Source: an uncultured Chthoniobacterales bacterium
GTDB taxonomy: Bacteria > Verrucomicrobiota > Verrucomicrobiia > Chthoniobacterales > CAKUMP01
Assembly (NCBI GenBank): GCA_934667795.1
Contig: CAKUMP010000014.1
Coordinates: 1 to 18,586 of the forward strand
Direction of reading: 5' to 3'
DNA: 18,586 nt
The notes beneath the pieces are model-generated. The model saw only the letters and a program-made list of their open reading frames with translations, was not told where the DNA came from and did not search any database. A program made the position numbers and the translations under genes. This document shows positions 7,359-13,835 of this stretch, piece after piece; the first letter of the stretch is position 1, and each line of letters starts with the position of its first letter.

Positions 7359-7390
7359 ACGCGCCGTCTTGAAAGGACGGTGCGTTTTTT
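7359..7390 (+). terminator. Intrinsic terminator of the sigma factor gene
   Basis: ACGCGCCGTC at 7359-7368 pairs with GACGGTGCGT at 7376-7385 (10-bp stem with one G-T wobble, seven-base loop) and is followed by a T run to 7390. It lies 38 bases after the sigma stop. It is also only 24 bases before the first start codon of the next module. Confidence 0.88.
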
Positions 7391-7414
7391 GTTGTTTATA
7401 TCCTGTCAGCGCCT

Positions 7415-7690
7415 GTGGTTATAAAGCCAAACTCCCCAGAGAAATGCCTTGCTATCATTGCATCTCTAAAAGTACCATTTGGCACCAAAGCCCAGCCAGT
7501 CCATATGAAAAACGTGTTTGAGGAAAACAACTTACCGCAGGCGGAAACTGTTGTATTTTTTCCAACAGTTGAACAACGCGAGACTGCCCTTCGCGAATCC
7601 ATAGCTCTCCTCAAAGAGCGTTACTCCGTTTTCATCACAACTGCGATAACAGGAGGCTTGAATGAAACTATAAATCAAGCTAGGTTATGA
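7415..7690 (+). CDS. Unrecognised 91-residue protein, first gene of the PIN module
   Basis: I do not recognise this protein. The longest form starts with GTG at 7415 (91 residues). An internal ATG at 7504 would give a 62-residue form beginning MKNVFEENNL. Neither start has a good Shine-Dalgarno. The frame is open upstream to 7373, so it could also be the tail of a gene broken by insertion. The sequence is soluble, with no membrane segment; a helix with charged residues (about 52-70, EQRETALRESIALLKERY) is followed by VFITTAITGGL. The stop overlaps the next gene's ATG (ATGA at 7687-7690), which suggests a real, coupled gene. The position fits a small regulator or antitoxin, but nothing in the sequence shows that. 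There is almost no room for a promoter between the terminator and 7415, which favours the shorter form or read-through. Confidence 0.55.
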   Translation: MVIKPNSPEKCLAIIASLKVPFGTKAQPVHMKNVFEENNLPQAETVVFFPTVEQRETALRESIALLKERYSVFITTAITGGLNETINQARL

Positions 7691-8472
7691 GTATTGCAAA
7701 CAAGTTTACCTTTACCATTCGCCTTACGGGTGAGGGAGTGAACCCTTCACTTATATCCGCCAGAGACCTTGCGGAACTTTTGATTGCCGCCGAACAAACG
7801 GTTTCGGCTTTGATTCAACGCAATCACCCTGAACTGGATGATCCCGTCCTCATTGGTCTTTCGGAAATTAAAGATAGCAGCATTGGATTAGTCCTCACAA
7901 GCAACCGCCCCGACTTGACTTACAAGGCCTACAAGGAGTTAGTTTCCGCAGTGAGTGACCGTCAATTTCGCAGCCTTCCTGCTCGTAGCCTGGACGGTTT
8001 GCGAACCCTAACTAAATTCACGCAGGATCGCAAGGGGCATACCCAGTTTTGGAATGGGGGCAACAAGCTTTTGCTAGATCTTTCACCGGATTTCCCCATC
8101 GAAGTTCCATCGCCAGACTATATCCGAGGGGAAACAGTGCTTTACGGCAAGGTAGAACGGGTCGGCGGAGTCCGCCCCCGTGTGCGTCTACGTATTTCGG
8201 AAAAAGAAGTCGTCACAGCCGATATTAACGAAGAGCAAGGTCGAGAACTCGGTCACCTGCTTTATCAGGAAACGGGACTGCGCGGCAAAGCCACCTGGGA
8301 TACACAAGACGGTACCATCGCCTATTTCCGATTGGAAGAGATCATCAAACACGATCGGGTTTCTACCCATGCGGCATTTCAAGAACTGGCTGAACTTGTC
8401 GAAGGTGCTTACGACAACATTGATGATGTTGATTTGTTCGCTCGACGTGTACGGAAAGGAGATGAGCCATGA
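7687..8472 (+). CDS. Unrecognised 261-residue protein partnered with a PIN nuclease
   Basis: I cannot name this family. Residues 1-90 look like an alpha/beta domain that starts with a beta strand (FTFTIRLTGEG) and a helix (ARDLAELLIAAEQTVSALI). The middle part at 100-145 is basic and aromatic. Residues 147-220 form a beta-rich block, GETVLYGKVERVGG, then RPRVRLRI, then a helix EEQGRELGHLLYQ and GKATWDTQDG, reminiscent of a small barrel. The end (about 223-261) is an acidic helix, AELVEGAYDNIDDVDL. The frame cannot start earlier than 7687 because TAG lies at 7681-7683. It overlaps both the upstream gene and the PIN gene by ATGA, so a matched amount of the two proteins is expected. It may be a large antitoxin or a nucleic-acid-binding guide for the nuclease. 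That is inference from gene order alone. Confidence 0.8.
   Translation: MSIANKFTFTIRLTGEGVNPSLISARDLAELLIAAEQTVSALIQRNHPELDDPVLIGLSEIKDSSIGLVLTSNRPDLTYKAYKELVSAVSDRQFRSLPARSLDGLRTLTKFTQDRKGHTQFWNGGNKLLLDLSPDFPIEVPSPDYIRGETVLYGKVERVGGVRPRVRLRISEKEVVTADINEEQGRELGHLLYQETGLRGKATWDTQDGTIAYFRLEEIIKHDRVSTHAAFQELAELVEGAYDNIDDVDLFARRVRKGDEP
8455..8461 (+). promoter_or_regulatory. Strong ribosome binding site for the PIN-domain gene
   Basis: AAAGGAG lies seven bases before the ATG at 8469, inside the end of the 261-residue gene. It fixes the PIN start. It stands out because most other genes in the window with a free upstream region have no such motif. Confidence 0.75.
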
Positions 8473-8981
8473 AGAGGGTCTGTCTAGATAATAATATACT
8501 TATCTGGGGAGTGCGCAGCAAAGCCAGCAAAGGACAAGAGGATTGTATCAACCGAGCGGTTAGTTTATTTGGCGAGCTCGATGAAATGGGAGCTCGTATC
8601 ATCATCCCCACCCCGGTGCTAGCCGAGTTTTTGACTTATTCTCCAGTGCATCGCCACGCTGAAATCACCGCAAGTTTAGAACGCCATTTCCAACTGACAC
8701 CATTCGACGGATACGCCGCCACGGTGGCAGCCAGACTTTGGCGTGAACTAGCCGAGAAACCCCGCACATGGCATGATGAACTTCATGCGGAGGTTCCGGG
8801 TATCACTCGCGCGCGTATCAAATACGATATCCAGATTTTGGCTACCGCCATGGCTCGCCATACGGACATCCTTTACACCCATGACAAGGGACTGACGAAA
8901 CTTGCGAAAGGACGAATCGACGTGAGGCAACTACCTTCTTTACCACCCAAACAAGAAGATCTTTTTAAAGAGCAGAATTGA
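8469..8981 (+). CDS. PIN-domain ribonuclease, VapC-like
   Basis: 170 residues, slightly longer than a typical VapC toxin (about 130). The four acidic residues of the PIN active site can be placed: D7 after the first strand (RVCLDNNI), E53 (TPVLAEFL), D120 (KYDIQILATA) and D139 (YTHDKGL). Together they bind divalent metal for RNA cleavage. The fold is complete, so an active nuclease is expected. VapC-type toxins cleave tRNA, rRNA or mRNA; the target here is unknown. A basic, proline-containing tail (about 150-170) follows the domain. The start is supported by a strong Shine-Dalgarno and the ATGA overlap with the 261-residue gene. In a standard VapBC pair the antitoxin is a 70-90 residue DNA-binding protein; no such protein is encoded directly upstream. 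A long hairpin terminator at 9056-9099 ends the module. Confidence 0.88.
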   Translation: MKRVCLDNNILIWGVRSKASKGQEDCINRAVSLFGELDEMGARIIIPTPVLAEFLTYSPVHRHAEITASLERHFQLTPFDGYAATVAARLWRELAEKPRTWHDELHAEVPGITRARIKYDIQILATAMARHTDILYTHDKGLTKLAKGRIDVRQLPSLPPKQEDLFKEQN

Positions 8982-9055
8982 GATATGAAACCCACCTCCG
9001 AAGGAGCTATCGAAAAAAAGCTTGCTTACTGATGGTTATATTCGCCTTATCTCGA

Positions 9056-9099
9056 AGGATTTCGAAATGCTCTGACGTGTCAGAGCACTTCGAAATTTT
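9056..9099 (+). terminator. Long hairpin terminator between convergent genes
   Basis: TTTCGAAATGCTCTGAC at 9060-9076 pairs with GTCAGAGCACTTCGAAA at 9079-9095 with a single mismatch. A-T and G-T pairs extend the stem outward to 9056/9099. Four T follow on the plus strand (9096-9099), so it can end PIN-module transcription. It touches the heptosyltransferase stop codon (TAA on the minus strand, 9098-9100). On the minus strand no U tract follows, so it is a weaker terminator in that direction. Confidence 0.7.
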
Positions 9100-10111
9100 A
9101 CTGCCATTGCTTCAGAACGGTCTGTGCGATTTCGAAGATTTCTGTTTTTCCGGGCAATAAAATATCTGGGTCTGCCAGCAGGGGGTGGTTTTCGGGGAGG
9201 TGCCAATCTTCCATTTTCCAGAAACGCCCGCCTTTCCAGGCTTGCGCGGTTTTGGAATAGGGGCCCACTTTTCTAGGATCAGACCACCCGTGAATCCCCC
9301 AGACATTCGGATTCACTGCTGCCCCGAGATGCATAGGACCACTGTCCACACTGATCACGCCACGCGCCTGACGCATCAACCAGATCAACTCCGGAAGGGC
9401 GGTTTGGTCCAACAGGTTGTGTGTATTTTCCGGTAATTTCCCGGATAAAGCCGGTGCGCCTTTCCCGACCAGAATAACGGTCAACGGGTTAAGACATTTT
9501 ATCAAATGCATCACCGTTTCCCAATCCAGACTTTTATCCTGTCCTCGGGAAAACGGGTGCAGAACAACTGCGTTGGCAAGGTCCAGCGTCAGATCCATTT
9601 TTTTTCCTGTCGGTAAATCAAATAGAAAACGTTCTTCTTCCGTCACAGGAACACCCGCTAGAGCCGCCAACCGGCAATATCTTTCCACAGAATGTTCGGA
9701 TGGGGAAACTTCTGCCACTTTTGTATAGGCCAGACTGGCATTTTCGCGCGCGTCCGAAAGTCCCAGACGCACCGGAGCTCTGCTATAATGCGCCATCAAG
9801 CCGGAGCGGAGCAGTCCCTGGAAATCCAGCACCCAATCTGCCTTTTCGTTCCGGAGTTTTTTCATCCACCTCCAGCCTTTCCAGGCTCCTCCTATGCCGC
9901 GAAATTCCCGTCTTGGAAACAAATGGACTTTCTCCAGCCAGGAGATCCCCTCCAGTACAGGTGCCCATTCAGGGTTTACCACCCAGGTAATGCCTGTTTC
10001 TGGAAACTTCTGTGCCATTGCCCGCACCGCCGGAAGCGTATGTACAATATCTCCCAGCGAACTGGGTTTCAGCACCAGAATCCGCGATGGTATCCCTGGG
10101 TCTGCATTCAT
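9098..10111 (-). CDS. Glycosyltransferase family 9 protein (LPS heptosyltransferase-like)
   Basis: 337 residues, normal for GT9. These cytoplasmic enzymes transfer ADP-heptose (or related sugars) to the lipid A-Kdo core of lipopolysaccharide. The N-terminal motif KPSSLGDIVHTLPAVRA at 15-31 is the family hallmark and resembles WaaC more than WaaF. The first Rossmann domain runs to about 165. The second carries VVLHPFSRG (182-190) and the nucleotide-sugar motif SVDSGPMHLGAA (254-265, D256 and H261). Acceptor and exact sugar cannot be read. It overlaps the phosphoesterase gene by ATGA and is the last gene of the minus-strand run. An LPS-type outer membrane is implied for the host cell. The C-terminus ends directly at the shared hairpin at 9056-9099. 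Confidence 0.92.
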   Translation of the reverse strand: MNADPGIPSRILVLKPSSLGDIVHTLPAVRAMAQKFPETGITWVVNPEWAPVLEGISWLEKVHLFPRREFRGIGGAWKGWRWMKKLRNEKADWVLDFQGLLRSGLMAHYSRAPVRLGLSDARENASLAYTKVAEVSPSEHSVERYCRLAALAGVPVTEEERFLFDLPTGKKMDLTLDLANAVVLHPFSRGQDKSLDWETVMHLIKCLNPLTVILVGKGAPALSGKLPENTHNLLDQTALPELIWLMRQARGVISVDSGPMHLGAAVNPNVWGIHGWSDPRKVGPYSKTAQAWKGGRFWKMEDWHLPENHPLLADPDILLPGKTEIFEIAQTVLKQWQ

Positions 10112-10830
10112 TTCCCCACCGCTAAACGATCCGCCAGGCGCTCGGGCAATCCCGCTTCCAGGATTTTTTTCTGTGTCGTCGCCAGATCATATTCCACCCG
10201 CCGTAACTCTATCATCCCTTTTGCCGGCTCATACAATGCATACGAAGCACGCCAGTCTCCATCCCGCGGTTGTCCGACACTTCCGACATTCACAAAATAT
10301 TTTTTCCCGCCTTCACATTTCAAGCGTTCCAGAGGCAGACTCAACACCGAGGTGTCCCGGATATACGCACGAGGCACATGCGTGTGTCCAAAAAAGCAGA
10401 CATTGGTGTTCTGATAACTGAAACTTGAAGAAGCATCCAATTGATTAAATACATATCCCCAGCGATGCGGCGTATCGAGTGTCGCATGCACAATTGTAAA
10501 ATCTCTTACCAGGCGGATTAAACGTAAATCTCTCAACCATGCCTTATCTGCGGACGTCAAAGCGGCGCGAGTCCAACTCAACGCTTTTTCTGCCAAAGGA
10601 TTAAATGAAGATAAATCGTCATTCATCACCGCCTGTTCATCATGATTTCCTTTTACAACCGGGCATTCCAGTTCCTGTATAATTTCCACACACTCATGAG
10701 GGTTCGCATTATATCCAACGATATCCCCTAAGCATACATGATGAGTCGCTCCTGCCTCTTTAGCATCTGCAAGTACTGCCTGCAAGGCTTCTAAATTCGC
10801 ATGAATATCTCCAAAAATCGCAAATCGCAT
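10108..10830 (-). CDS. Calcineurin-like metallophosphoesterase
   Basis: 240 residues. The family's metal-binding set is complete: GDIHAN at 7-12 (D8, H10), GDIVGYN at 35-41 (D36), GNHDE at 61-65 (N62, H63), a histidine at 115 (VHATLD) and GHTHVP at 148-153 (H149, H151). This matches the YfcE/MJ0936-like branch of small cytoplasmic phosphodiesterases, several of which act on cyclic nucleotides or nucleotide derivatives. The true substrate here is unknown. No signal peptide is present. It lies 12 bases after the anchored helical-repeat gene and overlaps the GT9 gene by four bases, so it is part of the same transcript. Its start at 10830 lacks a Shine-Dalgarno. Confidence 0.92.
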   Translation of the reverse strand: MRFAIFGDIHANLEALQAVLADAKEAGATHHVCLGDIVGYNANPHECVEIIQELECPVVKGNHDEQAVMNDDLSSFNPLAEKALSWTRAALTSADKAWLRDLRLIRLVRDFTIVHATLDTPHRWGYVFNQLDASSSFSYQNTNVCFFGHTHVPRAYIRDTSVLSLPLERLKCEGGKKYFVNVGSVGQPRDGDWRASYALYEPAKGMIELRRVEYDLATTQKKILEAGLPERLADRLAVGK

Positions 10831-10842
10831 GAAAGTCGTTTT

Positions 10843-11607
10843 CTAGGGTTGTTCCTGTGGTTTTTTATTTATTCTTTGATCCTGTGGAATATTTAATTTT
10901 TCTTCCAATTCCACCAGGCTGGTAATCAGGGAAGGCAAATGTTGATCTTCGCCTGAATCATAAAGTAATTTCAAATGTTCGTAAGCTTCTTTTTCTTTTC
11001 CTTCACATTTTGCCAGCATATAGCCGTAAAATCGATTATTATACGCGGGTGAGCCCTCGATTGCGGCTGCTTTACCAAATTGTTCTGCAGCATTGCAATA
11101 ATCCTGATATTTATCCCGATAGAGAACTCCCAGCCGTTCATACAGCAAGTATCGGTCCGGATTATTTTTTATTCCGCGTTCCAGAAAATCTTTTCCTAAA
11201 TCAAAGTACCGCCACTGCTCCCGGACGCGCAATGCTTCCCGTGGTTGAGACTCATCATTCATTGCTGCGACACTGGCATTCCACGCCATGTGCCACGCTG
11301 CCATATCCCAAAACATGAGCATGCGAGGTTGCAGCGTGGTGACATTATTAAACAGCCGGTACATTTTCCCCCATTCAGTGCGCTCCCATGCGGAATGCGC
11401 CTGAATCCACATGGCATCCGCTACCAGCGAGCGAAACCCACTCAATGCAGCCAGATACGATAACTGCCCGATCTGCTCCCGTAACCCCAGCCCCAGTTCC
11501 GCACTGCGAAAATACGCATTCTTATGCTCCTGCGCAATGGAATGCTCCAACGGAAGCCGGATAAATCCAAAGCCCAGTATAATCATGATAACTAAAGCAG
11601 TGCGCAT
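10843..11607 (-). CDS. Membrane-anchored TPR-like helical-repeat protein beside an ABC transporter
   Basis: 254 residues. A short N-terminal hydrophobic segment (about 3-20, ending IRLPLEH) predicts a signal anchor with the rest outside the cytoplasm. The body is all-helical. GFRSLVADAMWIQAHSAWER at 57-76 is followed by paired helices to about 115 (QPRMLMFWDMAAWHMAWN). Further TPR-like pairs lie at about 137-165 and 170-220, including NPDRYLLYERLGVLYRD. I recall similar 'VADxxWxxAxSAWE...PRxxxFW' proteins next to ABC-2 transporters in Verrucomicrobia and related phyla, but I know no assigned function. The gene begins two bases after the permease stop with AAGGA upstream. This suggests it works with the transporter, perhaps as an extracytoplasmic partner. 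The C-terminus is lysine-, glutamine- and proline-rich and probably disordered. Confidence 0.8.
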   Translation of the reverse strand: MRTALVIMIILGFGFIRLPLEHSIAQEHKNAYFRSAELGLGLREQIGQLSYLAALSGFRSLVADAMWIQAHSAWERTEWGKMYRLFNNVTTLQPRMLMFWDMAAWHMAWNASVAAMNDESQPREALRVREQWRYFDLGKDFLERGIKNNPDRYLLYERLGVLYRDKYQDYCNAAEQFGKAAAIEGSPAYNNRFYGYMLAKCEGKEKEAYEHLKLLYDSGEDQHLPSLITSLVELEEKLNIPQDQRINKKPQEQP

Positions 11608-11609
11608 TT

Positions 11610-12572
11610 TTATAGTTCCTTTTTGGCAAATACAAAATACCCCAGCAACGTGTAAATCATGACATACAACAGCCCTAATCCCATCGTTTTCAGAAACAAA
11701 GCCAATCCAATCGCATTTCCTGCCACAATATCATCCACCAGATTAAACGCCTGTAAATCCGGGAAGATTAAAGAAACAAGTCCCAGAAATACTTTGGTCA
11801 GCCACCCGATATCCCCACCTGCCATCCAGTACTCCCGTGCGGTCGCTTGTAAATGCCCGACAAAATAAACTGCCACCACAATGATAATGGTGAAAATCGA
11901 GGATGTCGCAAATGTGGAAACAAATAATGTCAACGCTGCCAGCAAAGCCGCTTTGATATAAATGACCGCGACCCCGGCAAAGAGCGTCGTACTGAAAGTC
12001 AGACTCTTGATTTCCGCAATTTCCCGCTGGATAATTTCCTGAGAAAGTTCCGGGTTGCTTCGTGCTTCTATCAAAATTTGCTGGATCACCCATTGCTCGC
12101 GTACATACAGCACAATCGCAAACACAAAGCTCATCAGGACCGTTGCGACGGCCAGCAGCAACAGAACGCCCCCCAGTTTTCCCAGCAGGTAATCCAGTCG
12201 CGGAACCGGCTTCGCCAGAATCGTATAAAGCGTCCGGTCTTCAATATCTTTCGGAATCAAGGCTGCCGTGGCCACAATCGCCAACAAGGAAGTAAAAATC
12301 GACATCGCCCCCAGCGAAACATCCTTCAGCACCTGAAATTCCTGTTGAAAGGAAAACTGCAGCATGAAAGCGGAGTTTCCAATAATCAACAACCCGAATA
12401 TCAACAGGAAATAAAAAACTTTCAGACGAACCAGTTCTGTGAGGGTATTTCGGGCAATGGCATAAATGCGCCCTAAAAAGAAAACTTTATGGACATTTTC
12501 GCGTTGCCATTCCGCATGCTGTTCTGCGGAGGCAGTAGGTGACAGAAATTTTTTGTCTGATGGCTCGCTCAT
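11610..12572 (-). CDS. ABC-2 type transporter permease
   Basis: 320 residues with a cytoplasmic N-terminus of about 45 residues and then roughly six membrane segments: about 52-72, 88-107, 133-157, 198-219, 224-242 and 285-316, with a further hydrophobic stretch near 260-270. The cytoplasmic loop DIEDRTLYTILAKPVPR at 109-125, followed by YLLGKLGG, is characteristic of ABC-2 permeases of the NosY type. These move lipids, polymers or proteins, or help cofactor maturation. An unusually polar helix (about 160-190) lies in one large loop. The start overlaps the ATPase stop by ATGA, so the two are made together. The upstream gene end supplies a strong purine-rich ribosome site (GGAGGAGAAGGA). Substrate unknown. 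Confidence 0.9.
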   Translation of the reverse strand: MSEPSDKKFLSPTASAEQHAEWQRENVHKVFFLGRIYAIARNTLTELVRLKVFYFLLIFGLLIIGNSAFMLQFSFQQEFQVLKDVSLGAMSIFTSLLAIVATAALIPKDIEDRTLYTILAKPVPRLDYLLGKLGGVLLLLAVATVLMSFVFAIVLYVREQWVIQQILIEARSNPELSQEIIQREIAEIKSLTFSTTLFAGVAVIYIKAALLAALTLFVSTFATSSIFTIIIVVAVYFVGHLQATAREYWMAGGDIGWLTKVFLGLVSLIFPDLQAFNLVDDIVAGNAIGLALFLKTMGLGLLYVMIYTLLGYFVFAKKEL

Positions 12573-13462
12573 ACTTCCTTCTCCTCCTCAGCTTCTTTGA
12601 TTTGCGATGAATGGGTTTCTTCTGTCGCGGAAAGAAACAGGCGTTCGAGAGTGGTTTGTGGGCGTCTGGATTCCACCAGGCGGGCCCCCGACTTCCGCAC
12701 AGCCGCTTCGATTTCTGCGAGCATCTCCGGGGAGGCATCTTCAATGATAACCTCGTGCTGGTTTTCAATGGAGATCAATTCATCCAGCTTCCCTTCGCGC
12801 ACCAGTTCCCCACGCGCCAGAATCCCTACCCGATCACAAATTTCCTGAACCTGCGCCAGTAAATGAGAAGATAACAATACGGTGATCCCTTCATTTTTCA
12901 AATTCAGAATCAAATCCCGAATTTCTCGCGACCCCGCAGGGTCCACCCCTGCTGTTGGTTCATCCAACACGACCAGGCGCGGACGCTGAATTAATGCCTG
13001 TGCCAGACCAATCCGCTGCAACATCCCTTTCGAATACCCACCCAGGCGCCGATCTGCCGCATTTTGCAGGCCCACAAGTTCCAGCAATTCTTTAACCCGA
13101 TCTTCTATCCCCTTTTTTTTCAATCCGCAAATCCGTCCATAAAATCGCAACGTCTCTTCCCCCGTCAGGTACTTATAAAAATACGGATTCTCCGGCAAAA
13201 AACCCACCTGGTCGCGGCTTTCTACCAACTCACTGCTCTGACCAAAAATTTCTGTCCGCCCGGATGTCGGCTTCACCAGCCCAAGCACAATTTTCAGCGT
13301 TGTACTTTTCCCCGACCCATTCGGACCCAGCAAGCCGTACACATGCCCAGGTGCCACTTCCAAAGATAAATTTCGAACAGCAACCAGTTTCCTCCGTCGA
13401 AACGGTACCGGAAAAACTTTTGTTAAATTCTGAATATTTACCGCTGCAGATGTCGCTGTCAT
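12569..13462 (-). CDS. ABC transporter ATP-binding protein
   Basis: 297 residues. Walker A is GPNGSGKST at 46-54, the signature motif is YSKGM at 143-147, Walker B is VVLDEPT at 164-170, and the switch histidine is H200 (LLSSHLL). The Q-loop position reads VGFLPENPYFY, the form common in CcmA/NosF-like export ATPases. This makes an active ATPase that energises the ABC-2 permease encoded next (overlap ATGA). Residues from about 235 to the end form an extra regulatory domain with an IIEDASPEMLAEIEAAVRKS helix and an acidic tail (EEEKEV). The pair probably acts in export or membrane maintenance, together with the anchored helical-repeat protein. No Shine-Dalgarno is seen before the ATG. Confidence 0.95.
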   Translation of the reverse strand: MTATSAAVNIQNLTKVFPVPFRRRKLVAVRNLSLEVAPGHVYGLLGPNGSGKSTTLKIVLGLVKPTSGRTEIFGQSSELVESRDQVGFLPENPYFYKYLTGEETLRFYGRICGLKKKGIEDRVKELLELVGLQNAADRRLGGYSKGMLQRIGLAQALIQRPRLVVLDEPTAGVDPAGSREIRDLILNLKNEGITVLLSSHLLAQVQEICDRVGILARGELVREGKLDELISIENQHEVIIEDASPEMLAEIEAAVRKSGARLVESRRPQTTLERLFLSATEETHSSQIKEAEEEKEV

Positions 13463-13486
13463 ACGTTTTTTTCTGATTATGACAAG

Positions 13487-13765
13487 TTAAGCAATGATTT
13501 GAAAACCTTTTAATCCCAATGTTCCCTGTAAATTCAACACTTCTTCCCTGAGAATATGCCCGGCTAAAGAGCTTTGTCTGATTTCTTCCAAAAATTCGTC
13601 CACTTCCTCTGCCTCGCCTTCCACCTTTAATTCCACGCGCCCATCTTGCAGATTTCTTATACTTCCACAGACATCAAACCCGGTGGCAATTTGCTTTACC
13701 GTGTAACGAAACCCAACGCCCTGGACTTTTCCCTCATACATAATTTGCTTCGCTTTCATGACCAT
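13487..13765 (-). CDS. Acylphosphatase
   Basis: 92 residues, the family's usual size. It hydrolyses carboxyl-phosphate bonds of acyl phosphates in the cytoplasm. The phosphate-binding loop GKVQGVGFRY at 12-21 contains the catalytic R20, and IRNLQDGRVE at 36-45 contains the catalytic N38. Both catalytic residues are present, so an active enzyme is expected. ATG codons at 13765 and 13759 are both possible starts (MVMKAK); the second fits family alignments slightly better. It sits 24 bases upstream of the ABC ATPase on the same strand. No Shine-Dalgarno precedes it. Confidence 0.93.
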   Translation of the reverse strand: MVMKAKQIMYEGKVQGVGFRYTVKQIATGFDVCGSIRNLQDGRVELKVEGEAEEVDEFLEEIRQSSLAGHILREEVLNLQGTLGLKGFQIIA

Positions 13766-13835
13766 TCTACGTTTTTATTAAATTTCCCCGTAATTTCCAA
13801 CGAATTAAATTCGGTCTTGTCCAAAAAAGAAAAAT

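Noticed and set aside
7396..7614. Minus-strand 72-residue frame opposite the first gene of the PIN module, as a hidden antitoxin
   Set aside because: It has no ribosome site or recognisable motif, while the plus-strand frame is linked to its neighbours by an ATGA overlap.
8978..9160. 60-residue frame after the PIN gene as a fourth module member
   Set aside because: It runs through the long terminator hairpin and into the antisense of the GT9 gene, with no ribosome site or recognisable sequence.
9692..10414. 240-residue plus-strand frame opposite the GT9 and phosphoesterase genes
   Set aside because: It spans the junction of two well-supported minus-strand genes, is rich in Arg, Pro and Ser as antisense frames are, and shows no motif.
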